Both the position numbers and the translations under genes were made by a program. The notes beneath the pieces were generated by a model that saw nothing but the letters and a program-made list of their open reading frames with translations, was not told the origin of the DNA and searched no databases. Shown one piece after another: positions 20,621-31,400 of a stretch of DNA of 64,000 nucleotides. Source of the stretch: Diploscapter coronatus (Eukaryota > Nematoda > Chromadorea > Rhabditida > Rhabditidae); assembly GCA_964036155.1 (NCBI GenBank), contig OZ038422.1, forward strand, positions 84,033,201 through 84,097,200, read 5' to 3'. Position 1 is the stretch's first letter; every line of letters starts with the position of its first letter.

Positions 20621-21310
20621 AAAATATGAAGACAAAAATGAACAACACACATCTAGCGGATAGAAAGGCTTATAGAAAAAGACACCGGCTTTTTTCTTCT
20701 CTCTCTTCTTGCCTTCTTATACTATTTCTTAGAAAAACCGGTGTCTTTTCTATGAACTGATAGAAACAGGCGAAATCCAGAAACTAATTCTGTCTAATCG
20801 ACTGATGGTATATAAATGCTTGAGAGCCAAACGACTTGTCAATAAGTAATGAGATTATATCACTGAATGTAATGTACTAATTTCTCTTGTAAATTCTGAT
20901 AAACATAGCCGCATTATATTGTATACTTTTTATTTCTATTTTTAAATCTCGTATCGATTGGTGATTGATGGATGCGAAATCTGGGAGTTGTCATCTTCTC
21001 TGATTGTCTGCAAAATCTATCACTGAAAGAGACGTCAGATGTGATGGTTATTAATTATTCATGCGACATCCCTCCTACGTGAAAATTGGCATGGAGAGCT
21101 TATTTCAGAGAGACGAAAAGAAACAGAATCTCCTAGTTGTTTCGGTGCTCAACGAGATAGCACGGTAGAGAAGTTGAAAAGGATAATCTTTCGCCGAAAA
21201 ATGGAATTTATGATTTGGTTTTCTGACAAGAGTCGCAAACCTGGTCACATTTTCACCAGGAAAATATAAATTTCAACAATAAAATTGAGCTGTAGTATTT
21301 TAAACTGAAA
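20620..21310. repeat. R-block, copy 2
   Basis: It matches the end of 17356-18265 joined to 19494-19990 without the mariner, and 34540-35125. The mariner target site is intact here. A small CCGGTGTC palindrome (20671-20753) interrupts it just upstream of the target site. Confidence 0.75.
20671..20753. repeat. MITE-like hairpin, GACACCGG family
   Basis: Inverted ends TATAGAAAAAGACACCGG and CCGGTGTCTTTTCTATGA around a CT-rich and AT-rich loop. A second member in the opposite orientation is at 28561-28661, at a non-homologous position, which shows it is dispersed. Confidence 0.7.
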
Positions 21311-21880
21311 TAATTTATTTAAAATGAGACATTTGCAAGTAACGAATTGATGAGACTAGTTTTAGCCAGCTATTCATTTTTAATCGTAAAATTAACTTCT
21401 TGGAATCGCAGACATTTCACACAATGAATAGTTCGGATATGATGAATGGATTGTTGCTACAGGAGAGGGAAAGGGTGATTTGATAAGGAGAGATGCTCGA
21501 GAAGGAAAAGTCAAAACGAATAAGCGAAGAAAAGGCGAAGTTAGATAAAGAAATTGCCAGCCGATATCAATCGGTTGGATATTTTATTGTGGGCGGAATG
21601 GATAACTGAGTACGCAATTACCTATGAGAATCACTGATTTGATATCCTCCACTATAGTAGAGTTGAGAGTTATCAGTGCCCTTTGCTCAAGGAGGCGTTG
21701 TGAATGTATTATTCTGCCCCTTGAGTGAAGGGCACTGGTAACTCCCACCTGCTATAATGGAGGATAATTGATTATACTGAAATTATAATGGCTCAAATTA
21801 CTGTGAATAAATGGACGATTTAAGTTAGTCTAGTGGAACTGATTCCTTTTCTTCAATATATCTTTTTTGAATTCCTTTTT
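21311..21880. other. Spacer with one hairpin element, no gene recognised
   Basis: Sequence between the R-block and the NNT fragment. The corresponding place in the other duplicate holds the Hsp70-kelch gene (35528-38554). The only structure seen is the palindrome at 21636-21768. Confidence 0.5.
21636..21768. repeat. MITE-like hairpin
   Basis: TATCCTCCACTATAGTAG...AGTGCCCTTTGCTCAAGG pairs with CCTTGAGTGAAGGGCACTGG...GGAGGATA on the right side, with imperfect arms of about 50 bp. No coding capacity. Confidence 0.65.
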
Positions 21881-22017
21881 CTATATACCTTCAATTTCAA
21901 ACGTCTTTGTAAAATATTTATTCACTGAATGAAATCTATGAGTACAAATTAAGACATAGTCCCGCTGAAGTAGTCAAAAACTGACAGACACACAGACAAA
22001 TCATTGTGTCGGTCAGA

Positions 22018-22205
22018 TTGAGGATTAGCGTGCGGATGAAGATACGCAATAGCGCGTAAGCCAAGGTACGCAGAGTAATGCGCAGAATAGTCGAAAAGAC
22101 GATGAAAAAAATTACATTGAAAGTCGACGATTAATCTGCGCCTAACTCTGAGTACTCTCGTTTACGCGCTATCACGTATTTTCGTTCGCACTTTACTCGA
22201 TTTAA
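22018..22205. repeat. MITE-like hairpin, copy 1
   Basis: The arms carry GATACGCAATAGCGCGTAAG and GCGCAGATTAATCG-type segments in inverted order (TTACGCGCTATCACGTATTT on the far side). It is duplicated at about 39256-39437 as part of the large tandem duplication. Confidence 0.6.
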
Positions 22206-22442
22206 CTGATACAATTATCGCTGCTGTCTTCACTCGAATTGTGTTTTAAAGATAAAATTTAAAAATATCAACAAATTTAAAAATACTAGAAACTAAGAAA
22301 ACATTAACGAGTAAGTACCACCACTTTACCTAGGATTTTAATCTCAGACCTAGTAGCTACGAGAATAAACCATTGCTAGATTACAAACTAACATCTCATG
22401 AGGATGAGTGTTAAGCTCGTTCACAGTCTGTGTGAATAAAAT

Positions 22443-22617
22443 GGTACGATGTTAGTATTTTTAGCAAATAATTTAAAGTTGTTTAGCGAAAATTTTCATA
22501 TTGTAGAAGTCATCTTACTCAACAAAAATAAAAATAGCATATTTTTGCACGCTGAAAAATACGCTATGCTCATTTCGTCGAATAATTCAACACTAACAAC
22601 ACAGTTTTGAATCGTAC
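22443..22617. repeat. MITE-like inverted repeat, copy 1
   Basis: TGGTACGATGTTAG at the left pairs with the right end ...TTGAATCGTACCA, with GTTGTTTAG / CTAACAAC-type inner pairing. The paralogous copy is at about 39679-39857, downstream of complete NNT. Confidence 0.55.
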
Positions 22618-22878
22618 CACTTTAAAATTGAAAATCCTTAAATTTGAAATAAAGTTAGAAAATGATTATACTTCGAAGTAGGCGTATCGAATTGTGCTCA
22701 AAAATATGCAATTCCTAGATACATGCTCATCGCGATATGCTAGGTATTCTTTCTTCCTTCCATTTCTCGAAAATAGTAGAGGAGTTACTAGCATTCATCA
22801 ATAAAGCATATTTCTAGAGATGACATTTGAAGAACTAGTTCGATATTGTCATGATGTCAAATCAGCTGCAAAATCTGC

Positions 22879-23473
22879 TTATTTAGGCAGGGCCTGAACA
22901 GCGCTGAGCAGTGCATCGCATGTCTTTTTCGCGTCTCCCAGCAACATGGAGGTGTTCTCGTTGAAGAACACTGGATTGTCGACAGCTGCATAGCCTTGGG
23001 CCAAGGAGCGTTTCATGATGATTGCCTCAAAATAGAATATTTTATTAAAAAAGATTTGATCCTTTTAAAAAGTCATTTTAATGACTATTCGAGAAATTTC
23101 ACATCTTATATTTCTTTCAAAAATTTCGAAAAGAAAATTACATGCCCAAAAGATACAGACTCCACCCTTTACTGTTGTTTTCTAGTTTTATGAAGAAAAA
23201 TTGTAAATTTAACTAATCCTACATGTTTGGCCTTCCAGACTCTGAGCACAGGCATTCCAGCGATCGAGGAGTTCGGGTCGTCCTCAGCAGCCGAGTTGAC
23301 TGTGTCATTCGCACCGATCACCAAAGCCAAATCGGTTTCGGGGAACTGCAAAATTCGAATAATCCTTGAAGATACGAAAATTTGCTTACTTCTTCATTGA
23401 TTTTGTCCATTTCGTTGACAATATCGTAGGGCACACCAGCCTCTGCCAGCAGCACGTTCAGCTGACCCGGCAT
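22879..23473 (-). pseudogene. Truncated NNT: last three exons only
   Basis: It matches the final exons of the complete NNT gene (40117-40750) with few changes: [18 protein letters not shown], then [17 protein letters not shown] and [13 protein letters not shown], and a last exon ending [19 protein letters not shown] with TAA at 22879-22881. The rest of NNT is missing because the duplication breakpoint is in the upstream intron. It has no start or promoter of its own. The only upstream exons in this orientation are those of truncated TOPBP1, whose phase does not fit. Confidence 0.88.
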
Positions 23474-23567
23474 TCTTCCTGAAAATTTTTCAATTTTTTA
23501 TTTGATGACAAAAATTTCGATATCACAAAATAGCCTTATTTCAAAATTTCCCAAAAATGTAGAAATT

Positions 23568-23580
23568 TTGTTTATAAGTT
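23568..23580. other. Tandem-duplication junction (NNT intron joined to TOPBP1 intron 4)
   Basis: Left of about 23570 the sequence follows NNT intron sequence (compare 40745-40840). Right of it the sequence follows TOPBP1 from about 3462 (GTTTCTAGAGAAT...CTTTTTGAGA). I see no inserted element at the join, only short AT-rich similarity. Confidence 0.75.
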
Positions 23581-23593
23581 TCTAGAGAATTAC

Positions 23594-24597
23594 TTTTTGA
23601 GAGGAGGAGAATCCCGTAAAAGTGATGACAGTCGAACTGAAGTGGGAGGAGAAAACGGGGTGATTCCGCTTGGGCAGAGGCTTGCGTTTCGACAAACATT
23701 CCGCCACGATAGGCACTCCGACTATTCTGGAAAAGTAAGTTTGTTTTTAATTCGAAAAATTTAGGTTTTTACCTAATATTATTGGCAATGAGTCGATTGA
23801 ATGTCGTTCCCCTGAAGGCGGGCAGCAAGTAGAAGTCCTTGTGGCCTTTAGACACGTCCACTGCAGTCTCTCGGGCCCATCGAGGGTCTACACCAGCCTT
23901 GTCGAGTTCCTGGAATTTCAATCCTTTTTTAAATTAAATTGCATGAAAATCCAAATTAAACTCAAAAAGAAAGATTTCCAGGCAAATCGTTATAATTTCG
24001 ACTCACGAAATACAGTGAGTCCAATTCAGTGGTCTCTTCTTTGGTCGGGCCGTTTTCAGCGACGGGAATCTTCAGACAATACAGTTTCGGCTCGTCTTCC
24101 TGAAAAATATTGAATTTGTAAAATGCATATTATTTAGCATCTTGTAAAATTCATCTTCTTCTATCTACCATTATCTTTTCGAAGTTCTTGAACTTTCAGA
24201 AGAAAAATAATCTTTCTGAACCTCGAAACATTCGCCAATTCATTTCAATTCATCAACACGGCAATTTGGAAATCGCAAGACCACGAGACACGAGACATTG
24301 AGGAATAGTATAGAAAAAAGAAGACCTAATATCCTATACCCTGCCCTATATAACTATACTATTTCGCCTATGTCTCGTGGTCTTGCAGTTTCCAAATAGC
24401 CCACAAACCGCTGGTGCGAGTTTTCACTTCCAATTCAGGGGTGAAATTCAAAAAAGATTTTTATAATTTACCTGAGTGGACATGGCAGACCAACTGGGGT
24501 CGGAATTCTCCTGTTGCAAGGACTCGCCTCGAAGCTGCGACAGCTGCCTCCCTGCGAGGGCCGACTTGTGCAGGGCACGCGGCTTGCTGCTGTCCAT
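23594..24597 (-). pseudogene. Truncated TOPBP1: first four exons only
   Basis: Start codon, exons 1-4 and their splice sites are kept, giving about 163 residues from MDSSKPRALH to FTGFSSSQK, then the copy ends at the duplication junction. The exon-4 donor has changed from GTGAGT to GTAATT. If spliced to the next acceptor, the NNT exon at 23473, the phase is wrong and six residues are added before a stop. It retains the upstream region of TOPBP1 and so may still be transcribed. Confidence 0.85.
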
Positions 24598-25062
24598 TAA
24601 TGGTTTCTAAACGTTGAAATTATAACTAAAAAACAACAACAACAAAAATCCGGAAAAATTTACGAAAATGAAAATCGATAAATTCAAAGCGAAAATCTTC
24701 CCGCAACAACGCTGTAAAAGATGCAGGAGAATGATTGCAGAGTATCAGAAAGGAGAAAATAAAAAATGGAGGAGAGAGAATGCCAAGCTTTATCAAAAAT
24801 AAAAGACGCGAATTGAATAAGACGCAGTCCCGCTAGTTTTGAGAACTATCAAAGAAGGGGGCCGGACAAGAAAATTTCGACTTTTACACTCAATACTGTT
24901 TTAATTATCTTTTTAATTTTTGTTGGATAACGCTACACACCCATTCATTTGCATAAGTACTATAGCTTTCGATTTGTTTTCATTTAATACTTTTTGATAA
25001 TAATGAAAATTTTTATTCAGTCTTCATTTGAAAAGTGAAATAGCAGATAAGGAGGATAATCT

Positions 25063-27749
25063 TTAACATGTTGCGGTAAGCCGTTCGTCCGTTTCGCAGA
25101 CATAGCTCGTTCCATAGTCGCACTAAATATTGAATATGATTTTAGGAAATTTTTATAGGGTGTGTGATAGTTTCTGAACTATTTTCATGTGCTTTTGCTA
25201 GTCAAAATGATATTTCTTTAAGAATTTAAACGAATCTAGTATCGGGTTAAATCTTCCAAATCTGATAGTATATACTCTCTTACCTTCCATTTTCTAGTTA
25301 TTTTTTAACTAAAACATTTCATACCGTAAACCCTGTAATAGATGCCTTGGGGCTTTTAATTTTCAACCTCTCAAAAATAAACAAAAAAAATTCTATTAGA
25401 AAGTTTATGGTATTCGTATTTTCACAGATTAAACTTAATCTTACAGGATAGTCGGCCCATAATCCATTTGACCGTATCTAAAATATTCATTATAAAATGT
25501 AAATTTGGGTTGTCATTAGTTCTGCATTTAATTAGTTTTTCCTTGATCTAGGTCAACTTCAAAATCTCTTTTATAAGTAGAGAAGTCAAGTACATTTTAG
25601 GAAATAGGTGATTACGGTAACTCGTCAAAATAACATTACAAACTCTCAACAAGACTGATTTTTAGATTTTCGAAAATGATCCACTCGGTGTAAATTCATT
25701 TATGTGCAACGATATATTTTATAAAAGGTAAACGTTTAAATGGATTAAAAATATGACTCACAGAACCACAATTCTGATTTCCACCACTGTTATCTGAAGA
25801 AATTTAGTAAGGCGCATCGGGAAATTGAAGAACTGATTTTCATAAACGCACTACTATAAAATATGGAGATTTGGTGTTGCGGTATTTGCATTTTTGAAAA
25901 TCAAGTTCTTCTTCCTTGCAATTTGACCAAATTTCTTACCCGGCTGTCTAAATATAATTAATAATTATCCACTAGTTGAAAGTTCAATCATTCATTATAT
26001 CTTATTCTTTTTATATGTATTCGAGGCCTGGATTTATGAGTGATCATGACTTGTGCTGATGCACGCGAATATTCTAGATTCGTTGCGATCGCCATACGAG
26101 AATCTCGACCAAGCCTTAACATTCGCGGCTTCAGCACGAACCACGCCCAATGTTCCAATCCAGATCTCGAAAGAGTCGAAGGTACTCTTGCTGTAGATTT
26201 TTGATTCAATTATCCAATTAAAACCATGATTACAGAGAAACTTTTATTTACCCAAAGGCAGTATCCCAGAAGGTACACGTGTATCCCACGTCATCGCTGT
26301 TTTCCACACTCATTCCCTAAATTTGTTATAGGTAAAATACAGAGCGATGAAAAGTATGAAAACATATCCTTAAACTAATCATAGTAGGCAACCTGGAAAT
26401 GTAGAACGATAAATCATAGGAGCATACAAAATAATATGGTAAAAGATGCTCTAGCCTATTCTCCCCTCTCCTAATCCTTTACTATTTTCGTATGTTTCTA
26501 TCGTTCTACTTTTCAAAATTGCCTATAAATAGAATGATGACTCACAGTAGGATCAGTTGCTATTTTACGTATATCAGCCCAAGGATTGAAGCCGCTATTC
26601 GTACTCACTGAAAAAGGAGAAAATCAATAGATGATTTAAATTATCCTGTTTAGTTTTGATAAAATTTAGTAAGCAATTTTGGCCAGTTTCGGCATAATTT
26701 GATGAGTTTTACGTTAAGTTACATCTTCTAATAAATAGTAGGCGGAGCTTATTGTCCGAAAAATTCAGGAAGGCTACAGTAGGAAAGGTTCGCTCTACAA
26801 AGGTGTCATAGCTTTGCTTAGGATAGACCATTTTCGGAGAGTTAAAAAGTTTTGAGATCAGCATGACTTCAATGATCAGACTGATACCAAGTTCAAACGT
26901 TAAAATCAATGTTGAAAATGATTTGGCTTCTCACTAACCATTAGCTTCCTTTGTGAGTAGTATTAATGCCGCAAAATGAAAAACCACACAGTTTAGAAAT
27001 CGAATGTTCCGAATTAGTTTATACATTAATAAGTTCTCATGAAATTCCTTACAATAATCATGCAACGCTATGCTTTGCTGTGCACTGTAGAGTCTTGGTA
27101 GGTGGCACATTGGGCATAATGCCTTACAGGCAGCACTTGCTGTATTCCAATCGGCGCTAGCAGCAATATGCTATAAAATCCCTGCTATTCATAAAGCGAA
27201 AATGATATTCAACGATCACCTGATAGCATTTGCCTTCAATAAAAATCGGGAAAGTAGAAGGACATTGCTCAGCTGAAATGGTTGAAGTTAGGTTTGAAAA
27301 AAAAAAAACGTTTTTTGCTTGAAGAAGAGGATATTTTCCTTTACTCTTTAATCATAATGAATTATTATTGAGAAAGAGTAAGATGACGCTATTTTTGAAA
27401 GACGATTTGGTCGTTTATTCATGTAAATTTGGTGTTGATAGTTAAGCTCGGATAGAAAGAAGTGATAACGCTTTCTTTGTAATTCACACACTATTCCTAC
27501 AAATTTAATGCTTGAATTTGAATCGAATTTAATAAATGAATATGGAATTCACGAATCTCTTGGAACATATACAGTAGTTCTTTCCAGAAAACAAAATGAT
27601 TTCTCCGAAAAAGGTTCATGAGATTTATGAACTCGCACAATAGATTTCCTCTTGAATTGACAATAAAATAGTTGGTTCGAAGAATGGTTAAGACTTACCA
27701 CAGCAGGCTGATGGAGCTGAATTGGCGAAGCAAGGGTCGGTTGGAGTAC
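25063..27749 (-). CDS. Spare C-type lectin exon cassette (C-terminal alternative of copy B)
   Basis: Eight linked exons encode a complete lectin domain and stop: 27749 (CFANSAPSACC), about 27260 (AEQCPSTF...GKCYQ), about 27170 (DWNTASAAC, HLPRLYSAQQ), about 26600 and 26310, about 26190 (FEIWIGTLGVV, WSRFSY), 25790 (NSGGNQNCGS), 25480 (NGLWADYP) and the last (CDYGTSYVCETDERLTATC) with TAA at 25063-25065. No signal peptide or start exon is seen upstream. The first exon has the same entry phase as the lectin exons of copy B (X|GT). It can therefore be read as an alternative or second lectin end of the gene at 28473-33700, or as an orphan remnant. All exons seen are open. Confidence 0.65.
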
Positions 27750-28472
27750 CTAAAAACAAAATTTAATGTCAATTTTCAAGAAAGTAATACGAGAATATCT
27801 TCATAGATAGTCTACCAAAATTTGGGCTCAAGTTGAAACTAGAGACATCTATTATCTATTCACGTTCAATTTGAAGTCAAACAATACCAAACATGGTATG
27901 GTATCAAATGGTGGCGACCCATATGATCAAGTTATTATTTGGTAAATAAGACCTACTCAAAAACAGGTATGACTTCGAAATTCAGCATGAAGCTAGGAGG
28001 ATGAGGATGTTTTTACGAGCGTGGCCTATCTCCATAGTTTTCGTGACGGAAAGAAAGAGCACTTGTTGATGTTTCTTCATTTATCTCCTGGTAGAGGATG
28101 AACGACTCTCCGCTCATAAAAGCCTACGTCAGTTTCGTCTACCGAAATACGTCCTGAGCTCAGGGATAGAAGTTATCTAACGCCTTGGAGGAATATCAAC
28201 TCGTGATTATGAAGAAAATCAATTTGAATTGAAGACATTCATTCTGAGCACCAAATTCAAATCTACGTAGTTCCTATAAATAATTGAATTCCATCAAAAC
28301 ACTTCAATGAAGAATTTGAATCAAATTGATATGACTTCTCTGAAGAATGTTAAGCAACTTTATTAGTGAGCCGTAGCCTTCGATTTATTTTCATTACACA
28401 CTTTTTGATAAAAATAAAGATTTATTAATTATACAGTGTTTATCTGAAAAACGAAATATCCGATAAGAAGGA
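27750..28472. other. Spacer between lectin cassettes
   Basis: No start exon or signal peptide is recognised on the minus strand that would make the cassette at 25063-27749 a separate gene. The part from about 28340 matches the 3' flank of the other lectin cassettes. Confidence 0.45.
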
Positions 28473-31400
28473 TCATGCAGGAGAGCATATCGCGGTAAGT
28501 CGTTCGTCCGTTTCGCAGATATAGGGGGTTGCACCATTGTCACACTAAATATTGAATGGCTCATAGAAAGACACCGGGACACCGGTTAGAAAAAGACACC
28601 GGGTTTTCTAAGAAATAGTATGAGAAAGCAAGAAAAGAAAAAAGCCGGTCTTTTTCTACGAACCATATTGAATATATTTAAAGAAGTTTTTTTTTATAAG
28701 GTGCGTGATAGTTTCTGAACTATTTTCATGTGCTTTTAATAATCAAAAATGATATTTCCTTAAAAATTTAAACGAATCTAATATCGGGTCAAATCTCCCA
28801 AATCTGATCATGCATATTTTTAGTTATTTTTTAATTCAAATATTTCATACCGTAAAACCTATAATAGATGCCTTCGAGTTTTTAATTTTCAACCTCCCAA
28901 AAATAAAAAGAAAAAAGTCAATTAGAGTTTACGGCATTCGTATTTTCACAGATTAAACTTAATCTTACGTAAATGTCGCCCCACAATCCATTAGTCCATA
29001 CCTAAAATATTCATTATAAAACGTGCATTTGGGTTGTTATTAATTTCTGGATTTAATGATATCTAATTCGTTTTTCCTTGATCTAAGTCAACTTCAAAAT
29101 CTCTTTTATAAGTAGAGAAGTCAAGTAGATTTTAGGAAATAGGTGATCACGGGAATTCATCAAAATAACATTATTACAAACTTTCCACAAGATAATAATT
29201 TCTAGATTTCGAAAATAATCCACTCGGTATAAATTAATTCAGTTTTGTGCAGCGATATATATATATATATATATTTTTTTTATAAAAGGTAAATATTTAA
29301 ATGGATTAAAATATGACTCACAATGGCACAATCATAGCCAGGCTCGTTAGCTGAAGGAATTTAGTAAAGCGCATCGGGAAATTGAAGAACTGATTTTCAT
29401 AAACGCACTACTACAAAATAAGGAGATTTGGTATTGCGATATTATGCATTTTTGAAAATCATCTCTTCTTCCGTTGCAATTAACTAAATTTCTTACCAGG
29501 CTCCCTAAATATAATTAATAATTATCCACTAGTTGAAAGTTCAGTCATTCATTATATCTTATTCATTTTATATATGAGGCCTGGATTTATGAGTGATCAT
29601 GATTTGTGCTGATGCACGAGAATGTTCGAGATTCGTCGCAATCGTCGTACGAGAATCGCGACCAAGCCTTAGCATTTGCGGCTTCAGCACGAGTCATGCC
29701 CAATGTTCCAATCCAAATCTCTAAAAGAGTCGAGGGTACTCTTGCTATAGATTTTTGATTCAATTATCCAATTAAAACCATGGTTACAAAGAAATTTTTT
29801 ACTTACTCATTTGCAGTATTCCAAAAGATACACGTAGACGCATATTCCTGGCTATCACTATTTTGTAGACGCTAAATTTTTTATAGATAAAAATACGGAA
29901 CGATAAAAAGTGAAACAAATATCCTTAAACTAATCATAGTAGGCAATTTGGAAATGTAGGACGATAAATCATAGAAACATACGAATAATATGGTAAAAGA
30001 TGCTCTGGTCTACTCTCCCCTAACCCTTTACTATTTTCGTATGTTTCTATCGTTCTACTTTCAAAATTGTCTACAAGTAAAATGATGACTCACAGTAGGA
30101 TCATCTGGGGTGATTTTACGTACATCAACCCAAGGGAGGGGGTAATAACCATTCGTAGATACTGAAAAAGGAGAAAATCAATAGATGATTTTAATTATTC
30201 TGTTTAACTTTTAATAGAATTTAGAGAAATTTTGACCAGTTTCGACAGAATTTGGATGAATTTTACATTAAACTACATCTTTTAATAACGAGCAGGCTGA
30301 TTGTGAGTTTATTGTTCGAAAAAATCGATAAGGCTGCAGCAGGAAAGGCTCGCTTTACAAGGATGATTCTTTTGTGAGTAGTTTTATTAATGCCGCAAAA
30401 TGAAAAACACGCAGTTTAGAAATCAAATGTTCCAAATTAATTTATACATTAATAAGTTCTCGTGAAATTCCTTACGATAACTAGACAAGTCCATGCCTTG
30501 CTGTGCGCTGTAAAGCCTTGGTAGGTGGCACGTTGGGCATAATCCCATGCAGTTCGTCTTTGCTGCGTCCCAAGTGGCATAAATATCAAAATACTGTAAA
30601 ATCCTTGCTATTCACAAAACGAAATGATATTCAACGATCACCTGATAGCATTTTCCGCCAGCATAAGTCCAGTTAGTAGGACATTGTTCAGCTGAAATTG
30701 CTAAATTTAGATTTGAAAAACGTTTTTTGCTTGAAGAAGAAGAAGCATTTTCCTTTACTCTTTAATCATAATGAATTATTGTTGAGGAAGAGTAAGATCA
30801 TGCTATTTTTTGAAAAAAAAAAACGATTTGGTCGTTTATTCATGTAAATTTGGTGTTGATAGTTAGGTTCGGTTAAAAAGAAGTGATCACGCTTTCTTTG
30901 TAATTCACGCACTATTCCTACAAATTTGATATATGAATTTTAATCGAATTTAATGAATGAATACGCTCTTGGAACATATATAGTAGTTTTTCCAGAAAAT
31001 AAAATAATTCCTCCGAAAAAGGTTCATAAAATTTATGGATCCGGGTAATAGATTTCCTCTTGAGCTGATAATAAAATAGTTGGCTTGAAAAATTGTTAAG
31101 ATTTACCACAGCAAGCTGCTGGGGCTGCATTTGCGAAACAAGTACCGGTACCTAAAAACCAAAATTTAATGCCAATTTTCAAGAAAATGATCAAGGAATA
31201 TTTTCATAGATAGTCTGCCAAAATTTGGACTCAAATTTGAGCTAGAAACATCTATTATTTATTCCCATAAAACTTGGAGCCGAACCATACCAATTTTGAT
31301 TAGCTTGAGAAATTGTTAAGACTTAGGACAATCAGCTATTAGATCTGGACCTTGGACACAACCGATTGTAGTACTGGGTGTGGACGTGCTTGTAGACGAG

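Noticed and set aside
23594..24597. Considered a functional second TOPBP1 gene
   Set aside because: Only the first four exons exist before the duplication junction, and no complete BRCT pair is encoded.
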